DNA from: Hemerocallis citrina | Lineage: Eukaryota; Streptophyta; Magnoliopsida; Asparagales; Asphodelaceae | Direction of reading: 5' to 3' | DNA length: 64,000 nucleotides | NCBI GenBank assembly: GCA_017893485.1 | Contig: CM030358.1 | Coordinates: 253,621,228-253,685,227, forward strand | In this document: piece after piece, positions 12,070-22,808 of the stretch | Position numbering within the stretch: position 1 is the first letter of the stretch | How the letters are laid out: every line of letters starts with the position of its first letter | Position numbers and translations under genes: made by a program | The notes under the pieces: model-generated | Database searches by the model: none | Seen by the model: only the letters and a program-made list of their open reading frames with translations | What the model was told of the DNA's origin: nothing

Positions 12070-14954
12070 CTGTCTGTTCTCCTTCCTTTGCTTCGAACTG
12101 AAACCCAACCCTGTGACTATAGCGTCGGCATGCAACGCCACCACAGCTCATGCCAGTCTCCTCATCTCTGCCTCAGCGACGACCACCACCTCACCTCGAC
12201 ACCGAGCCCCGCTGCCTTCCCCGTCGTCATTGCTCGCTATTGATGACTAGCCATCTTTGAGCCACCGTCAACAACCACTCGAGGCCGTCCTTTACAGCGT
12301 TGCCTCACCATCCCGCGCTCCGCTACTGCCTCTCGCCGTGGAGCCGACCTGCGCTCCTCATCCCGTAGTGAACCCTGCGACTCCACCATTGCCCACCGTC
12401 GAGCCCCTGCCATCACCTTCGACCACCCGACCTCCATCTCATTGCTGCCAGCAGTGCCATCATCTCTGACCGCCCTCACCTTACCACCATTGTCGAAACC
12501 CAAACTCCAAGCCCCTGCCACCACCACCCTCACACCCAAGCCCGTCAGCCATCGCCTTGCCCCTGCAACCACTCGAGACCCTTCCACAGCCTCCCGCAGA
12601 ACCACCATCGTCACCCCCAGCCTCCCGCCGCATCCACAGTCGCAACCAACCACTGCAACAGTTGCCACCCTGCCTTCCTCATCCCCGTCGAACATCCTCC
12701 ACCTCGAAGCCTTCGACATCCCAAGCCCTTCACGCTGCAGCAACCACCGCAGCCTGCACCTCGTCGATAGCCATTCGTGACCACAGCGATCCCTCCTTGC
12801 TGTTTCTCGCCCTTTTCGCTGTCGCTGCATCCTGACACCCTCGACCTTCACCCCGTAGCACTGTCGTCCCCCGCCGCCACCTCCGCCGCAACACCCTCCC
12901 TTTGGATATTATCACCGCTGTCTCTGTCGGTCGTTGCTGTCACTCTTACCGTTGAGCATTGCTGTTCTTGCAGTTGCTTTCTTACTGTAGATGTTGCCCA
13001 TTGAGTACACGTGTTGCCCCGTGTTTGCACATGCTGCCATTTACACATGTTGTTCCATCGATTGCACGTGTTGTCGCAGTGTGTCACCGTCAGTATGTTC
13101 GTCCTGTTATTCTCTTATTATCGAAATCGTCAAAAAGACAAGCATCCCTTGAACTCATTTTTATTGTTCTAGTTCAAGGAAACATTCATTGAATACCGGC
13201 AAGTAGTAATTGAATTGAATTTCCTAGCTAATTGAATTTCATTATTGATTCATTATTGATTTGTTATTTCCTTTATTGTATCATGTTTTTGATTCATTGT
13301 ATTCTTGTCATGCCATTGCTATCGATATAAAACTTGAACCATAAACTAATCGTATTATTGAACATTTGAATATGCTGCCTTGTCCTTTTTCTGAGTTTGT
13401 ACTGAGGTTTCGACCCAGTTCCTGACATCAAAACTTAAAACCTTGTACATAGAAATTGTAGCTCACCGAGTCTAGAACCCGAAACATCTTACGAATTCTC
13501 AATCTGATTTATAGATTGTAACTTATCACTATTTTAGTACTGGCATGTTATTATTCCTAGAACCGAGACTGTGCACGAAACCCATAAAGAACTGATTGAT
13601 AGACCTAGCTTCTGTGACTGTAATGTATTTTGTGAATATGCGCTGGAACTAGCAGAGAGTCTACTCTCTAGAACCTCTGAAGGAATCAGATTTGCATTCC
13701 CGTAGTAGCAGGAAAGTGAATTTGAGTACCAATAGGTGCTGCTGTCCAGAACTTGTATTGTTATGTTTTTGCATATAAACCCGATATTTTTCATATTTAA
13801 TGAATTGAACCATGTATATTTCATGTATTGTACAGCATTGATATCTTTTTGATATTGTATTAGCACTACCGTTCTCATCGATTGTACCCGTTGCATAATT
13901 CTTGATACTAACGTTCTCATTGATTATACTGATTGCATGTCTATAATTGATCGTAATTAAATGATAACAAGTCGGAGTAATAAGGGTCGACTTAGTAGTG
14001 GACAATATAGGAGAGTGTACTCGGAAGGGGATATTGGTCACAACCCATATTGGTCATTATTATTGGTTATATTGTTCATCGATTGATTGTGGATTACTGA
14101 CTACTGTATCCCGATTCATCGTGTATTGGTCAACGGTCATCGATCATTGGTCATAGATATTTCAAGACCCGAGTACATGATTCTGTAGAATTTACCACTA
14201 TAGTCTAAGCGTTCACTTGATTGTATGCACCCAAACCTGTGGTATGGGACGCAAGATTGCGTGCATTAGTTAGAATTGATAAAAGATGGATAAACCTAAA
14301 GATTGACACTGAACATCGATTATTGATTTATTGTTATTGATTAGTGGTCATCGATTATTGATTATTGTTTACTGACTATTGGCCCCATTGAATATTATTT
14401 ATCGACCATAGTTTATTGATCATTGATTATCGACAAATGCATCATCTATTGATCCTATTACTGACTATTGTTTCGATTATCATTTCTATTGATTGTTGAT
14501 TATTGTAATCGACTATTGTTTATTGATTATTGATTATCGACTTTTGATTTTATTATCGTCTGTCGTTTATTGATTCTGATATCGTACCAATTTCTATTCT
14601 TTTTATATATTCTTTTACTTCCTTCACTACTTATTACTACTTATCGCCCGAAACTTGCTCTAACGGGTGCTCTCCATTTTTCTTTTAAGTTATTGTTTAT
14701 AAAGGTACTGATGATGGGTTACTGAAGAATCTTAGCAAACTGTTATTGCATTGTATATTCTCCGGCTATTCTGTAAGTTCTTGTATCTCAAATATGGTTA
14801 TTGCATTATATTCTTATTCTTGTGATTATTATTATATTATTGAGCTTGCTGGTATTGTACAGCTTATGGATGATATGACTTGATGTACTTATATCATTTG
14901 TCGGGCCTCAGTTACGTACCTGTGTTCCCGTATAATGAGAAGCGAGGCGTGACA
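11774..14954 (+). mobile_element. Gypsy-type LTR tract, probably solo, split by the MULE to its left
   Basis: The tract ends with AGGCGTGACA at 14,945-14,954, an LTR-type terminus like the one at 885. No methionine-tRNA primer site follows, which suggests a solo or 3' LTR. The tract may begin left of the MULE (10.3-10.5 kb): DNA rich in AAGCCCAA phrases lies on both sides of that insertion. It includes a C-run and (CT)n at 12,025-12,066 and a GC-rich, weakly repetitive segment at 12,100-13,080. That segment gives several overlapping open frames on both strands with no family resemblance. No gene is called in it. Confidence 0.4.
14040..14580. repeat. Low-complexity TTATTGATTATCGAC-type repeat field
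   Basis: Dozens of degenerate copies of ATTGATTATTG, ATTATCGAC and TATTGGTCAT follow one another without a fixed period. The field lies inside the LTR-like tract and encodes nothing recognisable. Confidence 0.75.
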
Positions 14955-15379
14955 GAACTGCTTATGACACTCACGTAACGATCCATGCAGCATTCTCATA
15001 GTGGGTCAGTCAGGTACATTATTACTCTAATATGTACCCATGTGAAGACTTGATATAACTTATCCATGACCCGTGAGAATAATCATCAGTCCACGCACAC
15101 ACTAGTCTCTATATATTATCTTTGTCCTACTTCTCAATCATACTTGACTAGGGGCATTTAAGAACAGTGTTCTGATTTCAGCCAATAGGATCTCACAATC
15201 AAGTCATGCACTTGATATCGCATCATTGAACTTACTATTCTAAGGACTTCATTATGTTCATTTAATTCACAATAAATACCACAATAAATGAAATGCCTAA
15301 ATATGAAATAAATATCATGAAACAATGTAAACTAGTAATGTCAATACACAACTGGCTTCTAAGGCATACACCAACAGAT
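14955..15379. other. AT-rich spacer, no gene recognised
   Basis: The stretch lies between the LTR terminus at 14,954 and the first recognisable Gag zinc knuckle of the copia remnant. It may be part of that element's 5' region, but no LTR matching the one near 19.3 kb could be seen. Confidence 0.4.
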
Positions 15380-16620
15380 ATCAAGGAAGAAAAGACAAAG
15401 AAGACATATGCTACAAATGCAGGAAACTAGGACACATTCACGGAAACTGTCATCTCTCCTAAGATAGAGACCAAGCTTACCACTCCAACCGTCAAAAGAA
15501 AGCACTAGAGGAAAATGGCTAGATTCAGACTCTAGCGATGAAGAGCAAGAACACGACGACTTTGGATTCATAACTCTTGGGGATGGTGATGTGCAATCAT
15601 CACTTCAAGAAGAGGTAATCGAAGAACCCACCTATGATGATCTAGTTGACTTGTGTAATGGTTTAAGAGATTATGCAAAGAAATTAAGTCGTAAATTGAG
15701 ACAGTATAAGCAAATGTCTAATGAATCACATGACTCATGCATTGCCAAAAATAAAGAGCTAAAAGATGCAAATTTCTTGATTGTTGAAAATTTTGAGTCA
15801 TTTAGGAAGGATCATGATGTATTGATTGAAGAAAATGAATGTCTAAAACAACAAATTCAAAAATCTCTGGCAATACATATTGAAAATCTAAAGGAAATTC
15901 ATAAGAAATCTGCTTATATTGCTAAACTCACCGATGATTTAAACGAATGCAAAAGAAAATTTAATGAGGCAGTGGAAGGTTGTATGGAAGCACTCAAACA
16001 AAATAGGATACTTCATTCTACTTTAGATACTCTTCGTTGGAACACTAAAAACGATGTGAAAACTAGAAAAAGACTTTGTAGTAGAATAATTGAGCTCGAA
16101 AAAGTCATTGAAAAATATGAGGGGACCAATTATTTTATGACAAAAAATTCAAGATCATATCATGATAATTGAGGACTTGGTTACAATGAGCCAGCACAAC
16201 GTCAAAATACTAAGCAGTCATGTCATACACATGTGCATAGCTATTCAAAATCTTGTTACACACATATGCATAGCCACCAAAATAGTTACAAATTAATATA
16301 TAACTATGCAAATGTGCATGACTCAAGGTATATTCACATTACATGTGACTGTTGCTGCAGATTAGGGCATATCTCTTAAAATTGCAACTTAAAAAAATAC
16401 TAACTTTGTTTGGGAAAAAAAATACAAGTGCAGGGACAGTTCTACTTGGGCACCTACTAATTGTAATACAGGTGCATCATTAAATTCAACCTAACAACCA
16501 ATGGCTTCTTGATAGTGGATGCTCTAATCACAGAATAAAAAGGCATATTGCATCACTATCAAGAGAAAAATGGAAGGACATCGTGCTTCCTTGTGCACCA
16601 GCCAAACTGTTAGAGGTAAA
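15380..16620 (+). pseudogene. Copia (Sirevirus-like) gag and protease remnant
   Basis: A zinc knuckle of the CX2CX4HX4C type (CYKCRKLGHIHGNC) lies at about 15,411-15,452. A coiled-coil segment follows (15,591-16,172). A second decayed knuckle (CDCCCRLGHIS then a stop, then NC) is near 16,338-16,385, and a protease-like WLLDSGCSNH is near 16,508-16,535. The order is that of the C-terminal half of Gag followed by protease in SIRE/Maximus-type copia elements. Stops and frame changes separate the parts. Integrase and most of reverse transcriptase are missing; related RNase H sequence reappears at 17.9-18.6 kb. Confidence 0.75.
15591..16172 (+). CDS. Open fragment of copia Gag: extended coiled coil
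   Basis: The 193-residue open frame begins inside Gag and not at a natural start. It is rich in Lys, Glu and Asn with regular leucine spacing. It includes DLVDLCNGLRDYAKKLSRKL, a segment typical of the long coiled-coil region of Sirevirus Gag. Coiled coils in Gag assist multimerisation into virus-like particles. The frame is flanked by decayed parts of the same element, so it is a surviving open segment and not an independent gene. Confidence 0.7.
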   Translation: MQSSLQEEVIEEPTYDDLVDLCNGLRDYAKKLSRKLRQYKQMSNESHDSCIAKNKELKDANFLIVENFESFRKDHDVLIEENECLKQQIQKSLAIHIENLKEIHKKSAYIAKLTDDLNECKRKFNEAVEGCMEALKQNRILHSTLDTLRWNTKNDVKTRKRLCSRIIELEKVIEKYEGTNYFMTKNSRSYHDN

Positions 16621-17184
16621 AGAATTTTGGTTCAATTTTTTTTGATAATATTTTATAAAACCAAGCACTTATGGTTATTACCTCCTAATAAACTTATAAA
16701 CTATAAACAAGAATAAAGATAAGACATTTCTGGTTTGTTTCATACTATATCTCATTGTACTAATGAAAGTATGTGCAAGGAAATTTCTAAGTAAAAGCCG
16801 GATGAGTTTGAGAAAAATACGATGAGGAAAATCGGTCAAAGCACAACAATACAAGGTATTATGAATGATAAAAATAATGGAAGACTATGAGGTAAATTTC
16901 TATTATACTTTCATACAAAAATGCACAAAACACTTAGAAATTTGCTATTAACTCATCATGCTAGAAATATGCTACTACAATTAATTTAAAAAAGAAGACA
17001 CTGCTATTGAAAGATGTAATAACACTTACTTGATCTCGTTTAGAACTGTCGACTACGCAGTCGACCGTCCCGCTTTCTGTTAAAACATTTGCAGGTTCAC
17101 TTCTTGTACGTTTTGAGTTGCGGTCGACTATTACATGAACCAATCGACTAGTTCTATCGAATTGATTAGATCTCAATTCTTAGT
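16621..17184. other. AT-rich spacer inside the copia remnant, no gene
   Basis: No coding similarity was recognised. GTCGAC-centred words occur at 17,048, 17,060 and 17,123; they are part of a motif set shared with the Athila element to the right. Confidence 0.5.
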
Positions 17185-17850
17185 ATAAATACCCCACCGT
17201 CTCCTTCCTCAGCTTCCACGAAACCCTTGTTCTCTTTCTCCCAAACCCATAAAAAAATTTCGATTTTTTTTGGCATTTTTCTTTCAAATTTTCAGGCGTT
17301 GCTTCTTTTCATGGCCTCTCATGTCTTCTCATGGTCCTTCTTCTTCTTCTCATTGTTCAAAGGGTAAGAAATCTGTCACCTCCAAACATATTACTAGAGA
17401 AGGAATTATATTTCGAAATACAAATTGTGTATATCTTTATTTTTCATCTCTTTCTTCCGCTCTGGTTGTTGCAAACCGTGAGACTAATCTAGGAACTTTG
17501 GGTGGTCAATTAGTTCAATGGTTAGGATTATTCGTGATTTTGTGTGGAAAATTTTCTTACTACACCGAGCATCCATTCTGAGTCTCTAACTCGTCAGTTT
17601 TTTACAAATTTAGAGGGCATCCAAGACGATGATCTTACATTATCATCAATTATTCTTGGCAAACATGTTAAAATCACTCATGATTATCTTCGCACACAAT
17701 ATGAGTTTCTCGAAGGCGAATTCGATGCCTATTAACCTGATTTCAACATACTTGACTACAAATCAGGTCATGATAAATTACCGTCAAATCTATGATTGTT
17801 AAACCTGAGTTTCTTCATGTTACCCGTCCCACTCCTACAAATTTTATGGA
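17185..17850 (+). pseudogene. Unassigned retroelement ORF remnant with upstream TATA box
   Basis: A TATAAATA box at 17,185-17,192 precedes a leader and a frame starting near 17,310-17,322 with a Ser/Lys-rich segment (SSSSHCSKGKKS). Further on, in a shifted frame (17,544-17,735), the text SLTRQFFTNLEG then GKHVKITHDYL resembles the REFYANL/GKxIxIT pattern of the ORF domain called 'putative plant transposon protein' in many plant retroelements. The family resemblance is weak and the frame is broken. It could be an env-like or extra ORF of the copia element, or a fragment of another element inserted there. Confidence 0.35.
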
Positions 17851-18600
17851 TGTTGCCCGTGTTCTCAATATAATTGTCAATGCCAACATATGACCTTGAT
17901 AGTGCAAATGCATACAAAACTCCCATGGCCACTACCACGAAACTTTCCAAAGATGAACCAGGTAACAATGTTGATGTTTTTACTTATTGTGGTATGATTG
18001 ATAGCTTGCTTTATATTACTACTTCTCGTCCTGATATAATGTTTAGTGTCTATTTATGTGCTCGTTTTCAATCGTGTCCAAAAGAATCACATTTGGTTGC
18101 AGTTAAGCGTATCATTTGATATCTAAAGGCACACTAAATGTATGTTTTTGGTACCCGAAAAATATATTTTTTTCTCGTAGGCTATTCATATGCCGACTAT
18201 GCTGACAGTTTAACAGATAGAAAAAGCACCAGTGGTATTTTGGGAAATTGTCTTGTTTCATAGGCATCTAAGAAACAAAATTCAGTCACTTTATCCACCG
18301 CCGAAACCGAATATATAGCCGTCGGATAATGTTGTGTGCATGTATTATGGATGAAACATACATTAGAAGACTATAAGGTATTCTTCGATCACATCCACAT
18401 TAAATGTGATAATACTACCACTATTCGCATGACTAAAAATTCTGATCAACACAGTTGCACCAAACATATAGACATTCGCTACCATTTTGTTCAAGATCAT
18501 TTTCAAAAGGAGATATTGTTCTTGATTATGTTTCGATGGATGGCTGATATTTTTACCAAACCATTAAATGATAAGGCCTTCACTTTCTAAAAGGAGAATT
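17850..18600 (+). pseudogene. Copia reverse transcriptase end and RNase H remnant
   Basis: The translation shows the C-terminal part of copia polymerase: TPMATTTKLSKDEPG, the conserved SLLYITTSRPDIMFSV (about 18,003-18,050) and RNase H signatures. The latter are GYSYADYADS, RKSTSGILG, STAETEY, CTKHIDIRYHF and MADIFTKPL (18,180-18,575). At least four in-frame stops or shifts break it. It ends just before non-coding DNA leading to the polypurine tract, as expected for a copia 3' end. Confidence 0.85.
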
Positions 18601-19296
18601 AAATGTAATTGATATTTCAGTCTGAACAATAAAATTGTTCGGTCACCTGAACAGTCGACTGTCACCCCTGTAGGGTTGTATGGTCGACTGGTCGATCGAT
18701 CATCCTTCTGGCTGTGTCTTTTATAGTCACATGTTTTCTTTTAATCACAGCCTAACGGGTCGACCGGCCCCTATTCAGTTCTCTTGACTTTTCCATTTTT
18801 TTGGGCACCTTTACCGATTTTTTTATAAACTTCTATACTTTATGTCTTTTGCCCCTTCTTGGTGTGTTCCAAAAAAGGGGAGAAAATTCGAACTTAGAAT
18901 TTAACTTCTTAGAACAATCTCCAAACTTAATGTTCAACTTGTCTATTAACCTTCTCAAGATTATGTAATTCTGAAATATCAAATTTATGAATACCATATA
19001 GAACTCTCACTGTATATCAAAGAGCTTCGTTATCAATGGTATCATGTAAGTAGATTTCTGTATTTTCGTATTGTAAATATGAATCTCTTTTAAAAACAAA
19101 ACTTTTTAATTAATATTTATAAATGCATATTTTTGCGCATGATTCGTTTTATGCATATAGGATGCATCATGAACAAACATTTATTTAATTCTTATGTGCT
19201 TGAATTTAAGGGGAGTATTGGATTAATGGTGAACATTTGAATTCATTTAAATTTAAATTCTACAGGTATGTTTTGTTCACACAGAAAGGGGGTGAT
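18601..19296 (+). other. 3' non-coding region of the copia remnant with polypurine tract
   Basis: No gene is seen. GTCGAC-centred words occur at 18,654, 18,683 and 18,759. A purine-rich ACAGAAAGGGGGTGA at 19,281-19,295 sits directly before a TG dinucleotide and is the likely polypurine tract for plus-strand priming. Confidence 0.55.
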
Positions 19297-19790
19297 TGTT
19301 GTAAGTTAGGTGTGCACAAAACGTATAGTACAACTAATATTTTCAGTTGAGACTTACATGATTTACAGAAGAAGTAAATCAAGAAAAAGGGCCAACAAGA
19401 TTTGCAATCAAGCAAAAGATGAATGTATCAAAGAAGACATAGATCTTGAGAGTTTTTCTTTTCTTCCACTTCGGTGAGTTTTGCAGGACTTGTTTGTAGA
19501 AGTCATGCAGGTATAATAGGTCTCTCGGCCTAAATTTTGAGAATCACTGTATAAGGGTTTAAAGTATAGTGAAACGCTTGTGGCGGAGAATTGCTATAAG
19601 TAGGTGGTATGGACGTAGATCTGGGGATCGAATCACGTTATATCGCTGTGTTTTGGGTGCTTGCTCTTTACTTTGTCTAACTCAATCTCCTTACTTTAAG
19701 CATTTTATTTAAGTTTTTAATTTTCGTACAATCACCATATTCACTCTCTAGAAGGATAAACATAGGTTTCACTTGTAAAATATTTGTGTC
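19297..19790 (+). mobile_element. 3' LTR of the copia remnant
   Basis: The LTR starts TGTTGTAAGTTAGG right after the polypurine tract. Its body contains ACGCTTGTGGCGGAGAATTG and GGGGATCGAATCACG, then a pyrimidine-rich tail ending near CACCATATTCAC, a layout common in SIRE/Tork copia LTRs. The right end is not sharply defined. The 5' partner was not found. Confidence 0.5.
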
Positions 19791-19823
19791 CCAGAAAGCC
19801 GAGAAATGGCATAGTTTATGTTT

Positions 19824-20647
19824 GACACTTCAAAGAGAGAACCTTGCCAAAACACCCCTTAAAGTCAGGGTCTTCCTCCGGTTAGTGCTTAATAATGCAA
19901 TCCTCACAAGAGAGAACCTTGCCAAAAGACAACCCTAGATAGCGACCAACTGTGAATTCTGTAACATACATATGGAGAATCTGAATCACCTTTTCATTCA
20001 CTGCCAAAGGAGTAAGGCAACTATGGTAGAGGTATTATGGGTCTTAGGGACATGTGACTACCCCAACGAATACGAGGATTTGTGGGTGGGCCCCAAATTT
20101 GCCTCGGTTCGCCACGAAATGAAGGATGCTTGGTACATAGCCATTTCGGCAACTACTTGGGTGTTATGGGTAAACAGAAATAATTTCTATTTTCGTGCTT
20201 CATGTAATAGTATTTCTGATAACCTTACTCATATCATGCATCTTATTTCCTTTTGGGCCATAGCTGCTGCCATAGGAGCAAGAGGGGGGATTGTCAGAGT
20301 CTTCCAGGTGGAGGAATTTGATGATGAGGAAGTCGAGTTTGGACTGACACTGGACTGATGGGTAGGTGCCCTTCATACTCACATGGAACATGATACAATT
20401 GGAAATCCACCGTCCGCAGCTACCTCTATTTTGTATTTTGTTTCGATCTATTGTACCATTGGTTGTACTTTTGTACGTGTGGTTAGACCCCCCCTCCAAG
20501 ATATTGTTGGGGGGTTATGTTTTATTTTATGCACTTTACTTTTGTATTTCCCCCAGTACGCCGGGGTTGTTTTATTAATTTCTTATTAATGAAACAGGGT
20601 GGCATTATTCCATCTTTAACCTAAAAAAAAAAGACACTTCAAAGAGA
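19824..20647 (+). mobile_element. 5'-truncated L1-type LINE (3' end) with 15-bp TSD
   Basis: The insert at 19,839-20,632 ends in a short poly(A) (20,623-20,632). It is flanked by the perfect 15-bp duplication GACACTTCAAAGAGA at 19,824-19,838 and 20,633-20,647, the signature of target-primed reverse transcription. It encodes the C-terminal zf-RVT part of plant LINE polymerase, with CEFCN...ENLNHLFIHC, WVLWVNRNN and a 128-residue open frame at 19,972-20,358. An internal repeat of GAGAGAACCTTGCCAAAA (about 19,835 and 19,914) marks a small rearrangement near the 5' truncation point. Confidence 0.88.
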
Positions 20648-20754
20648 AACCGAAGAAAGAAATCTACATTTGGAAAGTCGGGTTCTTCACTAACAAATTT
20701 TTTCGAAAAGTCATGAGATTCTTTGGCATTTTTAAACTTACAATATTTATTCCC

Positions 20755-22611
20755 AAGAAATTGACATTTTTTTTGTGAAGGAAAAGGTGGAATCTGGCCA
20801 CCCTGTTTCATTAAAAAGAGCTTAACAAAACAAACCCAGAGTACTGGGCCAAAGTACAAACTACAGACAGAAAATAAAACATACATGAAGCAACATGATG
20901 CGTACAAACAATAAATCCCTCCAATAACCCTGGAGGGTGGGCCGACAAACCAGCTCGGTCCAGCAAAATTGTAAGTACGTCAGTTTAGCTTTGTACAGTG
21001 CCTCCACGGCACATGCACACCCACCAGAAACAAGTCTGGCAGGATTTTATAACCCGCCGATCCCTGTCTTCACCTCGCTGGGGGGACCCCATCTTTGGGC
21101 CCAAGCTCCGCAGATCGAATTCTGACCCCACGACACATCAACAATGATCGCACCCTCCCACCATCTCCACCACTCATCCTACAAATGCGCCAATAGCTCC
21201 CATAGCCGCTACCAAAGAGATAGCCGTGAAGAGGATACCTTCACCTCTCACACGATAGCGCTTTCTCAGGTGATTTCTCACCAAACAACTATCTCGCCCA
21301 CCCCACCAAACACCACGCTCCAGGAGAGAGCCGTAGAGAGGACACCTTCACCTCTCTCACGCTCTAGCTCTCTCCGGAGATTTCTCACCGTACAGACTTA
21401 TCTCGACTCATACTCCCAATATGAGGGAAGAGGCGACGCTGTCACGAGCTAGTGGCCTAAGTTGGAGGAAGCTCAATAGCCTGATAGTAGGCACTGTGAA
21501 GACTGCACCGACGACATCGTAAGATACTCAAACACGCACATCATGGAGGGACCCCATCTTCGGGCCCAAGCTCCACAATCGTGCAAGACAGCATACTTCG
21601 AGAGGGGGGCGCACCTCGCCATCGCCCCGATCACACTTGAACCCCAGATCCATGGCGTTCGCAACAACAGGCGTGGGAGGATGCTCTGGCGCGACATAGT
21701 CGCTCCGCGACAGTTGAAACAAGCACCCCGAAAGTAGAGACAAGTGAGCGCACACCACGAAGGGACCTCATCTTCGGGCCCAAGCTCCACAATCGTGCAC
21801 AATATCATAACCCGCTCATCAAAGCGACTCGCAGCTAGAGAAGCACACCCGACTTCTTCACACGCACTACCAACCCTCGCAAAAACCAAATCATGGTCGC
21901 AGATCGCCGTAATTGGCCTCGAGAGTGTGGACATGGTGGCAAGCACGAAGAACATCTGGGCAAACATCTAGCAAGGCCAACAACCCCAATCTAACCCAAA
22001 TCCCAACCCAAATCAAACCACCCCCAAACCCCCAACTCCAAAAGCAATATAGCACCTAATGTCCCTATCTCAAAAGTCATCATCACTCCTAGGAACAGAC
22101 TTCACTTCAAGTTCATCCCCCCCACCTTCACTCGTCACCACAATCCCGTCTCTGTGACACCCATAACTCAGATCTGGAACCCCGACCAACCATCTCACTT
22201 ACCCCACATGACATAGACGGCATCGGCGGGACTGGGCGCGCCGGCAGAGCTGGATGCGTACGCTGAAGGAGCTGGAGGCGGCGCGCTGGCGGCGCAATTC
22301 GAGTAGGATCTCAAACCTCAGATCTAGGATTCTAGCGATGCGCTTTGAGATTGTTGCGAGCACAGCAAGAAGACGATGGGGAGGGAAACGGCGGTAGGGA
22401 CGTCGAGCGGCTCCGAAGGGCTACCAGAAGGACGACGAGCGGGGAGGGGTACTAGAAGGACGACGAACGAAAAACGGCGAGCGGGGAAACGACGAGAGAG
22501 TAGGGACGTTGAATGGCCAGCGGGGAGGGGGCGGCGAGATCCCGACCGCCACCCCCTCCAAACTCTCTCTAGATCTAGGGTTTTTTGGTTTTTAAGAAGA
22601 AATCGACATTT
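20755..22611 (-). mobile_element. Non-autonomous L1-like retroposon, internally deleted
   Basis: On the minus strand the insert starts with CCCTAGATCTAGAGAGAG (near 22,561-22,580), the style of plant L1 5' leaders. It ends with TTTAATGAAACAGGGTGGCC and a short A-run (T-run at 20,767-20,774 on the plus strand), like the 3' ends of the other LINEs here. The flanks carry a near-perfect 15-bp duplication, AAGAAATTGACATTT at 20,755-20,769 and AAGAAATCGACATTT at 22,597-22,611. There is no endonuclease or reverse transcriptase inside. The interior is GC-rich with short direct repeats and open frames on both strands that I do not recognise. Confidence 0.7.
21080..21800. repeat. Three direct repeats of about 36 bp plus a tandem of about 120 bp
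   Basis: GGGCCCAAGCTCC with flanking GGACCCCATCTT occurs at about 21,085-21,118, 21,545-21,585 and 21,762-21,800; the last two also share ACAATCGTGCA. A second internal duplication, with ACCTTCACCTCTC and GATTTCTCACC, aligns 21,217-21,290 with 21,325-21,403. These repeats lie in the non-autonomous retroposon. Confidence 0.7.
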
Positions 22612-22808
22612 GATGGCATTTCTGATTAGCATTGAAAACTCAATTTGGAAAGTCAATTTCTAAGCAGCCAATCTAGAGTCAACTTCTGGCTCATGTAAGA
22701 GCGAATACTTTATGGGGAGGTTGATTCCGGTAATTTTTTTTTTTGCGGTCTATTTTGAAAAAGTGCCATTTTCTTTGTTGGCGACGCATCCTATAAAATA
22801 TTTATAAT
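22612..22808. other. Spacer between retroposons, no gene
   Basis: Short AT-rich DNA between two retroposon insertions; nothing recognisable. Confidence 0.5.

Noticed and set aside
12237..13192. Many overlapping open frames on both strands in GC-rich DNA
   Set aside because: No family motifs, low-complexity composition, both strands equally open; best explained as LTR-type filler sequence.
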